From RUG11462 sp036308645 (GTDB lineage Bacteria; Bacillota; Clostridia; Oscillospirales; Acutalibacteraceae): DNA of 50,642 nt. The notes under the pieces were generated by a model that saw only the letters and a list, made by a program, of their open reading frames with translations, did not search any database and was not told the origin of the DNA. A program made the position numbers and the translations under genes. This document shows, piece after piece, positions 1 through 6,199 of the stretch (the first letter of the stretch is position 1; every line of letters starts with the position of its first letter). Location of the stretch: the NCBI GenBank assembly GCA_036308645.1, contig JAXJVH010000017.1, positions 1 through 50,642 on the forward strand, given 5' to 3'.

Positions 1-33
1 CTTGTGTTCTGTGTTACAATTTGGATTGTCCAT
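1..33 (-). mobile_element. Start of a possible IS30-type transposase gene, cut by the window edge
   Basis: On the minus strand an ATG at 33-31 opens a frame reading MDNPNCNTEHK up to the window edge. An AAAGGA ribosome-binding site lies nine bases upstream. Short polar starts of this kind before a helix-turn-helix occur in clostridial IS30-type transposases, and the neighbouring integrase remnant makes a mobile element plausible. Eleven codons cannot prove the family; it could be the start of any gene. Confidence 0.3.
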
Positions 34-241
34 AGTGATGATCCTTTCGAATTGGTTCCGCAAACTCAATTCTACTACAGAATCGTCACTGTGGACACTT
101 TTATTTTATTGTTTCAACTTCATTTTACAATGTGCCATATATAAAATTTTAAAGTTTTTTTCGACCGTTTATATATATTTATATACAGCAATTTAAAGTG
201 TTTTCATATAAAGTATGTAAATTTATATAAAAAAAGTTTGA
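34..241. other. AT-rich stretch between two mobile-element remnants, no gene seen
   Basis: The leader of the leftward partial gene occupies roughly 34-140, and 145-241 is very AT-rich. Stop codons close the recombinase frame at 239-241. The plus-strand open frame here lacks a ribosome-binding site and recognisable content. This is probably the seam between an IS end and a decayed integrated element. Confidence 0.4.
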
Positions 242-694
242 AAATTCATACAGCAAAACACAGGCGGTGATTATACAAGCTCGCCCAAAACTGAAAGCAG
301 CAATAGAACATTACCAATGACAAATGATGTATTCAATTTGCTAAAAAAACATAAACATAAGCAAGATGAATTAAAAAGCATTATGGGTAATTACTATGTA
401 CAAAATGACTATGTTTGTACCAGAAACAATGGAGAGGTAATAAGTCCTAATTATTTGACAAGAACATTTCATTCAATTATAAGTAAAAGCAATTTACCTC
501 AAATTAGATTACACGATTTAAGGCATAGTGTTGCAAGTAACTTGCTAAATAATGGAATGACAGTATTACAAGTTCAAAATTGGTTAGGCCATAGTTGTGC
601 TTCAACTACATTGAATTTCTATGCGCACATTGATAAAACAGCAAGTAAATGTGTAGCAAATGCTTTAGAAAAAATGATTAAAATTAATGCTTAA
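242..694 (+). pseudogene. Tyrosine recombinase (phage/ICE integrase), C-terminal remnant
   Basis: The frame is open from 242, and the first ATG (317) lies inside conserved sequence: residues reading KTESSNRTLPM precede it, typical of the integrase catalytic domain. So the gene has lost its 5' part rather than starting at 317. Counting from that ATG, the HxxR motif (H66, R69 in HDLRH), the LGH histidine (H92) and the nucleophile Tyr102 are present. The first catalytic Arg, the core-binding domain and the arm-binding domain are absent. It ends about 115 bp from the 3' end of tRNA-Trp, the usual position of an integrase at an att site in a tRNA gene. Strand-exchange activity is unlikely without the missing half. 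Confidence 0.85.
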
Positions 695-700
695 ATTCCA

Positions 701-744
701 AGTGTTAGAAAAGTGTTAGAAATGTTATGCTAATAGTGTTAGAA
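701..744 (+). repeat. Three direct copies of AGTGTTAGAA behind the integrase remnant
   Basis: The 10-mer occurs at 701-710, 712-721 and 735-744, between the recombinase stop codon and the tRNA-Trp 3' end. Short direct repeats here are typical of integrase arm-type binding sites of tRNA-integrated elements. That role is inferred from position only. Confidence 0.5.
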
Positions 745-811
745 AAACTATTAATCAAAATGAAAAACACCTCAAAAACCGCTTAAATAAAGGCTTTTAA
801 AGTGTTTGTAA

Positions 812-887
812 TGGCAGGGGCAGAAGGATTCGAACCCTCGGCACGTGGTTTTGGAGACCACTGCTCTACCAACTGAGCTATACCCCT
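812..887 (-). tRNA. tRNA-Trp (anticodon CCA)
   Basis: The minus strand folds as a 76-nt cloverleaf: acceptor AGGGGTA pairing with TGCCCCT, discriminator G and an encoded CCA tail. The T-arm contains GGTTCGAATCC and the anticodon loop CTCCAAA. The 3' end faces the integrase remnant, marking this gene as the likely integration site. Confidence 0.96.
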
Positions 888-905
888 ATATTAAATCAAA
901 AGCGG

Positions 906-982
906 TGGTGGAGCATCAGGGACTCGAACCCCGGACCGTCCGGTTATGAGCCGGGAGCTCTAACCAACTGAGCTAATGCTCC
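906..982 (-). tRNA. tRNA with CAT anticodon (elongator Met, possibly Ile2)
   Basis: A 77-nt cloverleaf on the minus strand has acceptor GGAGCAT/ATGCTCC, discriminator A, encoded CCA, anticodon loop CTCATAA and T-arm GGTTCGAGTCC. The acceptor pairs fully at position 1 and the anticodon stem lacks the three G-C pairs of initiators, so it is not the initiator. CAT could be elongator Met or a lysidine-modified Ile2; Met is favoured. It lies 18 bp upstream of tRNA-Trp and probably shares its transcript. Confidence 0.92.
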
Positions 983-1000
983 TTTAAAAACCGCTCTATT

Positions 1001-1028
1001 ATTATATCATAAAAATATGATTTGTCAA
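1001..1028 (-). promoter_or_regulatory. Sigma-A promoter of the tRNA-Met/tRNA-Trp unit
   Basis: Minus strand: TTGACA (1028-1023), 16-bp spacer, TATAAT (1006-1001), about 19 bp before the tRNA-Met 5' end. Both hexamers match consensus exactly. Confidence 0.85.
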
Positions 1029-1121
1029 GAAAAATATTGTAGAAAATTGAATTTAAATTATCTTTGTTTATTTTATTGTTAAATAGAGGAGAAAAGATAA
1101 AAATAACAGTGAAAGTTTAAA

Positions 1122-1199
1122 AGTTTAAAAGAACAAAAAATGACAATAGTTTAAAAGAACGAAAAATGACAATAGTTTAAAAGAACAAAAAATGACAAT
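1122..1199. repeat. Three tandem 26-bp repeats
   Basis: Units at 1122-1147, 1148-1173 and 1174-1199 start AGTTTAAAAGAAC and end TGACAAT; only one base differs (A to G in the second). A partial unit start precedes the array. With no spacers between units it is not a CRISPR. It lies in the gap between tRNA-Met and tRNA-Ser; its function is unknown. Confidence 0.85.
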
Positions 1200-1217
1200 C
1201 TTCTAAAAATAAAAAGA

Positions 1218-1303
1218 GCAAGGCGTAACCTTGCATTTATAATCCGTGGCGGAGCCACACCGAACTTTTTGCCTCTTACTTATTACATCCCAAAAATTCG
1301 GTG
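1218..1303. repeat. Cluster of inverted repeats (structured intergenic element)
   Basis: Three nested or adjacent hairpins are visible: GCAAGG/CCTTGC (1218-1234), GTGGC/GCCAC (1246-1258) and CACCGAA/TTCGGTG (1258-1303). No convincing coding frame is present. The build resembles the dispersed, hairpin-rich intergenic repeats of gut Clostridia, but no second full copy occurs in this window. Confidence 0.45.
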
Positions 1304-1350
1304 CGAAACGTTGTTTGAAGTAAGAGCGAAGAGGTAATAGGTAAGAAGTA

Positions 1351-1380
1351 AAATCCCGCTCACTGTTGTGAACGGGATTT
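1351..1380 (-). terminator. Hairpin behind tRNA-Ser
   Basis: An 8-bp outer stem AAATCCCG/CGGGATTT with an inner CAC/GTG helix and TGTT loop begins 2 bp past the tRNA-Ser 3' end. On the minus strand it ends in TTTT, giving a plausible factor-independent terminator. Confidence 0.65.
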
Positions 1381-1381
1381 T

Positions 1382-1474
1382 TGGCGCAGGGCAAGAGATT
1401 CGAACTCTCGAAACCGCTTTGACGGTTTACACGATTTCCAATCGTGCTCCTTCGGCCAGCTCGGACAACCCTGC
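1382..1474 (-). tRNA. tRNA-Ser (anticodon GGA)
   Basis: A 93-nt class II tRNA on the minus strand: acceptor GCAGGGT/GCCCTGC with one G-T pair, encoded CCA, long variable arm, T-arm GAGTTCGAATCTC and anticodon stem ACGATT-GGA-AATCGT. Confidence 0.95.
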
Positions 1475-1497
1475 ATATTTAACTTGCAGAGTTTATT

Positions 1498-2259
1498 TTA
1501 CCAACATTCGCTCTTGTTGTCAAGAAAATTTTTAATATTATCGTAATTTATTTTAAAAAATTTATCGTTTTTCAGCATTACGTCTGCGTGAAGCAGTTTT
1601 AATCTTTTAAATTCTTGGTAATTTTGAAGTATTCCCGCAAAATCACATTCACTTATCCCTTTTGGCACGTATCCTTTAAGTCCGGCGCTTAATTTTACAC
1701 ATTTTTTTGTTATTTCCACATAATTTTCGGGAGTATTAAACCAAATTTTCGGATTTTCACAGTCGAAATCAATTCCTAAATCGGCATTTTCAACCGAATC
1801 CGAAATAATCAACTCCATACCGTAATCATCATAAATTTTTTCGCTGATTATGTTGTATTCGGCAAAGTTTTTTGTAATTATTTTTATCACATTAGTGGAA
1901 ACAGCCAGCGAATATACAAGTTCCGAAAATTCAAATTTACTGTCTTTTATACATACCGTAAGTGAATTCGGCGGAATTTTAGAAAGCCTTACGATGTTTT
2001 TAAAAGTATATTTTGCTATGTTTTTTATAAAAAAGTCATTATTGTATACTTTTAAATTTTTAAATTGATAACCCTTTAAATTTTCGGATAAAATAACGGT
2101 GTCGGCTTTGTTTTTTATTTTCTTTTCAAATTTTTTAATTGCCGATTTTTTATGAATTGTCGCTTTTATAAAAGCAATATTACCGATTTGTTTTTCTTCT
2201 GTTTTTAAATTTCTGCAAAATCTTTTTTTGCTTTCTTCAAGACATAATGTGCAAAACAT
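1498..2259 (-). CDS. Unrecognised 253-residue protein divergent from a WYL regulator
   Basis: I do not recognise this family. The frame opens at 2346, but that would run into the divergent gene, and a ribosome-binding site (AGAGGAAAAAT) precedes the ATG at 2259, so the protein should begin MFCTLCLEE. The N-terminus has Cys residues at 3, 6 and about 15, a possible small metal site. The rest is Lys- and Asn-rich, with alternating hydrophobic strands and helices suggesting a mixed alpha/beta (perhaps Rossmann-like) fold; no catalytic motif is clear. There is no signal peptide or membrane segment. It shares a 66-bp divergent promoter region with the WYL regulator at 2326, which may control it. 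Confidence that it is a real gene is good because of the start context and length. Confidence 0.7.
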   Translation of the reverse strand: MFCTLCLEESKKRFCRNLKTEEKQIGNIAFIKATIHKKSAIKKFEKKIKNKADTVILSENLKGYQFKNLKVYNNDFFIKNIAKYTFKNIVRLSKIPPNSLTVCIKDSKFEFSELVYSLAVSTNVIKIITKNFAEYNIISEKIYDDYGMELIISDSVENADLGIDFDCENPKIWFNTPENYVEITKKCVKLSAGLKGYVPKGISECDFAGILQNYQEFKRLKLLHADVMLKNDKFFKINYDNIKNFLDNKSECW

Positions 2260-2276
2260 ATTTTTCCTCTTTTCTG

Positions 2277-2304
2277 TTGCTATAAAAAATCTATATGTTA
2301 TACT
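2277..2304 (+). promoter_or_regulatory. Promoter of the WYL regulator
   Basis: TTGCTA (2277-2282), 16-bp spacer, TATACT (2299-2304), 21 bp before the start codon, whose ribosome-binding site is AAAGGAGG. Confidence 0.55.
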
Positions 2305-2325
2305 ATTAAAAAAGGAGGTTGTATT

Positions 2326-3312
2326 ATGCCTAAATCCCGAAATCAAAAATTGAAACTGTTATGCTTAAAAGACATTCTTGAAAATTATACCGACGATAAT
2401 ACCAAACTTTCTACAAATGAAATAATAGAAAAACTTGCAGAGTACGGAATAAAAGCCGAAAGAAAGTCGGTTTATGATGATATTGAGTGTTTGAAATATT
2501 ACGGTATGGATATAATTACCGAAAAAACCGATTCAAACAGATATTACATCGGAGAACGTACATTTGAACTTCCCGAACTTAAACTTTTGGTTGACAGTGT
2601 GCAGTCTTCAAAATTTTTAACCGTTAAAAAGTCTGATTCGCTTATTAAAAAACTCGAATCTCTTTGCAGTAAAAATCAGGCTGCCTCTCTGCAACGTCAG
2701 GTTTTTGTTTCAAACAGAGTAAAAAATATGAACGAGTCTATTTACCGAACTATAGATGAAATTCATAATGCGATTTCCGAAAATGTTAAAATCAGTTTTA
2801 AGTATCTTACATATTCTGTTGATTCTGTTCAGGTTTTCAGAAAAAACGGCGAGCGTTATGTAATAAGTCCTTATGCTTTGTTGCTCGAAGAGCAGAATTA
2901 TTATTTGCTTGGGTATGATTCGGCAAACAGTATGTTTAAGCATTTTCGTGCCGATAAAATTGTTGATATAAGGATTTTAAAAGAAAATCGCGACGGTGAG
3001 AGCGAATTTAAAAAAATTGATTTAGGTAAATACAGCAAAAAATTCTTTTCGATGTTCGGCGGCGAAGAGCAAAAGATAAAATTAAAAGTTGCATCCGATT
3101 TAATAGGGGTAATTATTGACCGTTTCGGAAAAAATGTTTTTATTTCAAATAAAAGCGAAGATTTTTTTGAAGTGGTTGTCGATATTGCCGTATCGCCGCA
3201 GTTTTACGGTTGGATTACTTCGTTCAGCGGTAAAATTCAAATAATTTCACCTGATACCGTTGCAAATGATTTTAAAAATCATCTTGAAAAAATAAGCAGC
3301 GTTTATAAATAA
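2326..3312 (+). CDS. WYL-domain transcriptional regulator
   Basis: A 328-residue cytoplasmic regulator. The first ~75 residues form a DeoR-like winged helix-turn-helix (stretch TNEIIEKLAEYGIKAERKSV followed by YDDIECLKYYG). Residues ~130-230 form the WYL domain, with the ISPYALLLEEQNYYLLGYD strand set, followed by a C-terminal extension; the length is typical of the YafY-like group. WYL domains bind nucleic acid or small ligands and often control DNA-damage, defence or metabolic genes. The start is set by AAAGGAGG seven bases upstream. It is divergent from the unrecognised gene at 1498-2259, the most likely target by position. No defence genes accompany it here. Confidence 0.9.
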   Translation: MPKSRNQKLKLLCLKDILENYTDDNTKLSTNEIIEKLAEYGIKAERKSVYDDIECLKYYGMDIITEKTDSNRYYIGERTFELPELKLLVDSVQSSKFLTVKKSDSLIKKLESLCSKNQAASLQRQVFVSNRVKNMNESIYRTIDEIHNAISENVKISFKYLTYSVDSVQVFRKNGERYVISPYALLLEEQNYYLLGYDSANSMFKHFRADKIVDIRILKENRDGESEFKKIDLGKYSKKFFSMFGGEEQKIKLKVASDLIGVIIDRFGKNVFISNKSEDFFEVVVDIAVSPQFYGWITSFSGKIQIISPDTVANDFKNHLEKISSVYK

Positions 3313-3419
3313 TTTGCCTTAAATTTGCCCAAATTTTTTCACTTATATATTTTTTAAAACTGATAAAAATAATATTGCAAACGCAAATTATAAGTTTTTC
3401 AAAAAGGAGTGAAAAAGTA

Positions 3420-3608
3420 ATGGCAAAACAGTCTTTAGTACCACAGGCAAGAGAAGCACTTGATAAGTTCAAGATGGAAGCCGCAAACGAAGTAGGCGTG
3501 AACCTCAAACAGGGATATAACGGCGACTTGACTTCTCGTCAGGCCGGTTCTGTAGGCGGTCAGATGGTTAAGAAAATGATCGAATCTTATGAGAACAGTA
3601 TGAAATAA
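3420..3608 (+). CDS. Alpha/beta-type small acid-soluble spore protein
   Basis: A 62-residue protein beginning MAKQSLVPQAREALDKFKME, with the two family signatures: ANEVGV in the first half and GYNGDLTSRQAGSVGGQMVK in the second. These proteins coat forespore DNA, shift it toward A-form and protect it from UV and peroxide; GPR protease degrades them on germination, the cut falling near the ME-A-NEVG segment. The frame extends upstream to 3375, but the AAAGGAGTG ribosome-binding site nine bases before 3420 and family length fix the start. Monocistronic, with a strong terminator. A forespore sigma-G promoter is expected, but I could not see a clear one. Confidence 0.97.
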   Translation: MAKQSLVPQAREALDKFKMEAANEVGVNLKQGYNGDLTSRQAGSVGGQMVKKMIESYENSMK

Positions 3609-3630
3609 GTGAGTTAATATTTTTATAAAA

Positions 3631-3666
3631 AATGAACTGTACGGCTTTATTGCCGTGCAGTTCATT
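3631..3666 (+). terminator. Terminator of the SASP gene
   Basis: A 15-bp stem (AATGAACTGTACGGC with its complement, one G-T pair) closes a 6-base loop, followed by a T-rich tail. It starts 22 bp after the stop codon. Confidence 0.9.
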
Positions 3667-3711
3667 ATCTTTATTAGATTTCCTAATATTGAATTATAAA
3701 AATAATAGTTA

Positions 3712-3954
3712 TTACATTATTTCCTGTTCTAAATTATTAAAATCTTCCGTATCAAAAAATTCCGCTAATGTAATACCCAGACCGTCGCATATCATTTTTA
3801 TTGTCAAAATTTTTGGATTTTGACTTCTTCCGTACAGTATTGCTTTCAAAGAAGACGTCGGTAATGCGCCGATATTCGCTAATTTATTTATTGTAATATT
3901 TCTTTCTCCGCATAATTGTAAAATTCTATTTTTTACAGCACTAATTGTATCCAT
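3712..3954 (-). CDS. Cro/C1-type (XRE) helix-turn-helix regulator
   Basis: An 80-residue single-domain DNA-binding protein. Helices 2-3 of the HTH lie at residues ~20-45 (TINKLANIGALPTSSLKAIL), followed by the usual ICDGLGITLAEFF helix ending in a short acidic tail. It is divergent from a truncated SLOG-like gene at 4064, with palindromic and directly repeated sequence between that could hold its operators. The ribosome-binding site is weak (TAGGATATGG). Probably a self-regulated repressor left from a small mobile or stress module. Confidence 0.88.
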   Translation of the reverse strand: MDTISAVKNRILQLCGERNITINKLANIGALPTSSLKAILYGRSQNPKILTIKMICDGLGITLAEFFDTEDFNNLEQEIM

Positions 3955-3988
3955 ATTCTAACCATATCCTAATTTTTTTATATTTAAG

Positions 3989-4052
3989 ATACCCAAATAT
4001 TTGAGTATTATAGGCGATGTGTGATACTATATAGGCGATACATTGCCTATAT
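3989..4052. promoter_or_regulatory. Palindrome and direct repeats between the XRE gene and the SLOG stub (candidate operators)
   Basis: Three elements are visible: a near-perfect 20-bp palindrome (3989-4008, core CCAAATATTTG); a direct repeat TATAGGCGAT at 4009-4018 and 4030-4039, 21 bp apart (two helical turns); and an 8-bp inverted repeat ATATAGGC/GCCTATAT at 4029-4052. The position between divergent genes, one a small repressor, makes operator function likely but unproven. Confidence 0.5.
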
Positions 4053-4063
4053 GGAGGTTTTTT

Positions 4064-4120
4064 ATGAAAATTGCAATAGTCGGCTCAAGAAATTTAGTAT
4101 TGCCTGATTTATCAAAATAT
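4064..4120 (+). pseudogene. 5' stub of a SLOG/DUF2493-like gene
   Basis: Behind a good ribosome-binding site (TGGAGG) an ATG opens MKIAIVGSRNLVLPDLSKY, the typical first strand and nucleotide-binding loop (GSRN) of small SLOG/DUF2493 proteins, which normally run beyond 100 residues. After Lys-Tyr the sequence switches abruptly to the 3' end of the oppositely oriented gene at 4129-4374. The break is at about 4121-4128. Only 19 codons remain, so no functional protein is expected. Confidence 0.6.
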
Positions 4121-4128
4121 AGGTTTTA

Positions 4129-4374
4129 TTATTCTGCGTCTTTTGCTTCTACAAACCATTTATCTTTTTCTAAAAACAGATATTTCGGCGTTCCGTTTAT
4201 CATACAGGTATATCGTATTCCGGCGCCGCCTGCTTTCATTGAAGCGGCACAGCATATATTTATTATCTTATCTATTAAAAAAACCGTTCCGTCCTCCCAA
4301 AGAATAGATTGAGGAATAATGCTTCCGTCTTTTTCAAATTTTGCGGTAACGGATACATAAGTTTTGCGGTACAT
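4129..4374 (-). CDS. Small conserved-looking protein co-transcribed with the Y-family polymerase
   Basis: 81 residues starting MYRKTYVSVTAKFEKDGSII. The pattern of alternating strands (TYVSVTAKF, IIPQSILWEDGTVFLI, GIRYTCMINGTPKYLFLE) suggests a small beta-barrel or sheet protein without membrane segments. It starts 13 bp after the polymerase stop codon, behind AAGGAGA, so the two form an SOS operon. Firmicute UmuC/UvrX-type polymerases are often followed by small accessory genes (YqjX or YolD type), and this may be a functional counterpart. I do not assign a family. Confidence 0.75.
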   Translation of the reverse strand: MYRKTYVSVTAKFEKDGSIIPQSILWEDGTVFLIDKIINICCAASMKAGGAGIRYTCMINGTPKYLFLEKDKWFVEAKDAE

Positions 4375-4387
4375 TAAAAATATCTCC

Positions 4388-5641
4388 TTAAATTTTAGTT
4401 TTTAAAACGCCTACGGGGTGAATGTTGTGGTCGCCGTACGGATTAAAATGCGAAAGCGATGTATCTTTTAAAAGCGACGCTCGCTGAATGGTATAATTAC
4501 CGTAGCGGTTTTTAAGAGTATCTATTGTTTTATCGAGTCTTTCGAGTTTGACTTTTTTCTCGGCATCGGTAAAAAAATCGTATTGCATAGCGTCGGCGGC
4601 TGACGAAAACGATGATACCGCAACGCCGATACTTCTTATCGGAGTATCGAGATTAAAGTTTTTAAAAAAAAGTTCAAGCGCCGTATCGGCAATTTCTTTT
4701 GTAATATCGGTAGGAAAGGGGAGTTTTTTCTGCGCTGATTCCGTAACAAGTTTGTTGTTTCTTGCGTGAAATTTTACAACCGAGCATTTAACGCCCTGCT
4801 CTCTCATTCTTCTGCATACGCTTTCGGCTAATACGTATAACACGCATTTTACATCTTCAAAAGTGACAAGATCTCTCGGCGTGGTTGTGGAATTGCTAAT
4901 TGATTTTACAGGCGGCAACAGTTCTGATTTGCAAACGGGACTTAAATCATACCCGTTTGCATAAGAATGAAGCATAGTGCCTACCTTACCAAACCATCTT
5001 TGAAGAGTTTCAAGTTCGGTATTGGCAACATCGCCGATTGTATAACGGTAGTGATTTTTAAGTTTTTTATAAGTAGCAGGTCCTATATACAATAAGTTAT
5101 CAGCGTTCAGCGGCCAAACAATTTCTTTATAATTTTCTTTTGAAATAACGGTCACCGCGTCGGGCTTTTTATAATCGCTGCCGAGTTTTGCAAAAACTTT
5201 GTTGAAACTTACGCCGACGCTCACAGTAATTCCGAGTTCACGTTTAATACGTCTGCGTATTTCGTGGGCTATTTTCTCGCCGCTGCCGTAAAGACCGACG
5301 CTGCTTGTGACATCAATCCATGATTCGTCAATTCCAAAAGGCTCAATAATATCGGTATAATCTCCGAGAATTTTATGCACTTCTTCGGAAAAACGCATAT
5401 AAAGAGGGAAGTTCGGCGGAATAATAATCAAATTAGGACATTTTTGCTTTGCCGACCATAAAGGCTCTCCGACTTTTAAATCAAAAAGCGAGGCAATTTC
5501 ATTTTTAGTAAGAATAATTCCGTGACGGCTTTTGTCGCTACCGCCCACAGCAACGGGTTTGTTTCTTATTTCAGGTCGGTGCAAGCACTCAACCGAAGCA
5601 TAAAATTTATTGCAGTCTACGTGTAAAATAGTCCTTTCCAT
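4388..5641 (-). CDS. Y-family DNA polymerase (ImpB/MucB/SamB; UvrX/PolY2-like)
   Basis: A 417-residue translesion polymerase. Residues 9-17 hold the first metal-binding Asp and steric-gate region (DCNKFYASVE). The DESWIDVT motif near residue 105 supplies the catalytic Asp-Glu pair. GITVSVGVSFNKVFAKLGSDYKKPD follows, then the helix-hairpin thumb, the little-finger domain and an HPVG tail typical of the UvrX/YqjW branch rather than classical DinB. It copies across lesions at the cost of fidelity. A LexA-like box overlaps its promoter and a small gene follows in the same operon, so it should be part of the SOS response. Confidence 0.93.
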   Translation of the reverse strand: MERTILHVDCNKFYASVECLHRPEIRNKPVAVGGSDKSRHGIILTKNEIASLFDLKVGEPLWSAKQKCPNLIIIPPNFPLYMRFSEEVHKILGDYTDIIEPFGIDESWIDVTSSVGLYGSGEKIAHEIRRRIKRELGITVSVGVSFNKVFAKLGSDYKKPDAVTVISKENYKEIVWPLNADNLLYIGPATYKKLKNHYRYTIGDVANTELETLQRWFGKVGTMLHSYANGYDLSPVCKSELLPPVKSISNSTTTPRDLVTFEDVKCVLYVLAESVCRRMREQGVKCSVVKFHARNNKLVTESAQKKLPFPTDITKEIADTALELFFKNFNLDTPIRSIGVAVSSFSSAADAMQYDFFTDAEKKVKLERLDKTIDTLKNRYGNYTIQRASLLKDTSLSHFNPYGDHNIHPVGVLKTKI

Positions 5642-5656
5642 AAATACATCACCTAT

Positions 5657-5670
5657 AGAACAAATGTTCG
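5657..5670 (-). promoter_or_regulatory. LexA (SOS) box
   Basis: The minus strand reads CGAACATTTGTTCT, matching the Gram-positive LexA consensus CGAACRNRYGTTYG at 12 of 14 positions. It lies 8 bp past the -10 element, over the expected transcription start, where repressor would block the polymerase operon. Confidence 0.85.
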
Positions 5671-5678
5671 ATAAACTT

Positions 5679-5707
5679 ATTTTACACCTGAAATTTTATT
5701 TTGTCAA
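5679..5707 (-). promoter_or_regulatory. Sigma-A promoter of the SOS polymerase operon
   Basis: Minus strand: TTGACA (5707-5702), 17-bp spacer, TAAAAT (5684-5679), directly upstream of the LexA box. Confidence 0.88.
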
Positions 5708-5795
5708 TAGGCAAATTAAAGAAAATGTCATATTGAATAAATAAGGTTTTAGTTTTTAATTTTGTGATTATACAGTAAATTCAGAGAAATTAAAG

Positions 5796-5819
5796 CGAGG
5801 TAGTCTGTTGACCGCCTCG
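5796..5819 (+). other. Hairpin followed by a T run, no gene upstream
   Basis: CGAGG (5796-5800) pairs with CCTCG (5815-5819), followed by five T residues. It looks like a terminator read rightward, but no rightward gene precedes it. It may be a leftover of a lost gene or element beside tRNA-Leu. Confidence 0.35.
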
Positions 5820-5830
5820 ACTTTTTCATA

Positions 5831-5878
5831 TCAAATTTCGTGTCAAATTTCGTGTCAACTTTCGTGGCAAATTTTTTA
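5831..5878. repeat. Tandem 12-bp repeats near the 3' end of tRNA-Leu
   Basis: TCAAATTTCGTG occurs at 5831-5842 and 5843-5854, with a one-mismatch copy at 5855-5866 and a degenerate fourth unit to 5878. They lie ~100 bp beyond the tRNA-Leu 3' end, where integrase arm sites would be found. No integrase gene is present. Confidence 0.6.
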
Positions 5879-5889
5879 TAAAAAACAAA

Positions 5890-5915
5890 AACCGATAGCA
5901 AAAATACTATCGGTT
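5890..5915 (-). terminator. Terminator of tRNA-Leu
   Basis: A 9-bp stem AACCGATAG/CTATCGGTT with an 8-base loop; on the minus strand it is followed by TTTGTTTTT. It lies 60 bp past the tRNA 3' end. Confidence 0.8.
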
Positions 5916-5975
5916 AAAATTTGTGATAAAGCCGAAACAACTATTGATTATAAATATGTTCGGCTGTGTATCGTT

Positions 5976-6059
5976 TGGTGCGGCAAATGGGACTTGAACC
6001 CATACGTCAAAGACACACGCCCCTCAAACGTGCCTGTCTGCCGATTCCAGCACTGCCGC
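5976..6059 (-). tRNA. tRNA-Leu (anticodon GAG)
   Basis: An 84-nt class II tRNA on the minus strand: acceptor GCGGCAG with TTGCCGC, encoded CCA, loop TTTGAGG giving anticodon GAG, a long variable arm and T-arm GGGTTCAAGTCCC. Confidence 0.95.
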
Positions 6060-6077
6060 ATATTCACAACGTTATGA

Positions 6078-6106
6078 ATTATATCAAAAAGAATACTGTT
6101 TGTCAA
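6078..6106 (-). promoter_or_regulatory. Sigma-A promoter of tRNA-Leu
   Basis: Minus strand: consensus TTGACA (6106-6101), 17-bp spacer, consensus TATAAT (6083-6078), 18 bp before the tRNA 5' end. Confidence 0.9.
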
Positions 6107-6142
6107 GGGTTTTTCAAAACTTTTTTTATTTTTTTAATGCTG

Positions 6143-6171
6143 TAATATTTTTGGGCGGTTTTTAATATAGT
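6143..6171 (+). promoter_or_regulatory. Candidate sigma-E promoter of the spoIIIA operon
   Basis: TAATATT (6143-6149) fits the sigma-E -35 pattern KMATATT exactly. After 14 bp, AATATAGT (6164-6171) matches the -10 CATACAAT at only 5 of 8 bases. Mother-cell sigma-E control of spoIIIA is established in Bacillus; the -10 here is weak, so the exact site is tentative. Confidence 0.4.
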
Positions 6172-6199
6172 TTAACAAAAAGGACAAGGTGAGAATTGT

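Noticed and set aside
2..196. 64-residue open frame on the plus strand at the left edge
   Set aside because: No ribosome-binding site, hydrophobic nonsense composition, and the opposite strand offers a better explanation (leader and start of a possible transposase).
1122..1199. Possible CRISPR array
   Set aside because: Units are tandem without spacers and no cas genes are present.
1203..1394. Minus-strand open frame across hairpins and the tRNA-Ser end
   Set aside because: It runs through a terminator and into tRNA-Ser; it is a translation of structured non-coding DNA.
4043..4312. Plus-strand 89-codon frame including the SLOG start
   Set aside because: Only its first part (from 4064) is SLOG-like; after 4120 it is antisense to the small gene at 4129-4374, so it is a chimeric frame and not a gene.
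5808..6077. Plus-strand open frame of 89 codons
   Set aside because: It translates 12-bp repeats, a terminator and the antisense of tRNA-Leu, a known source of false proteins.
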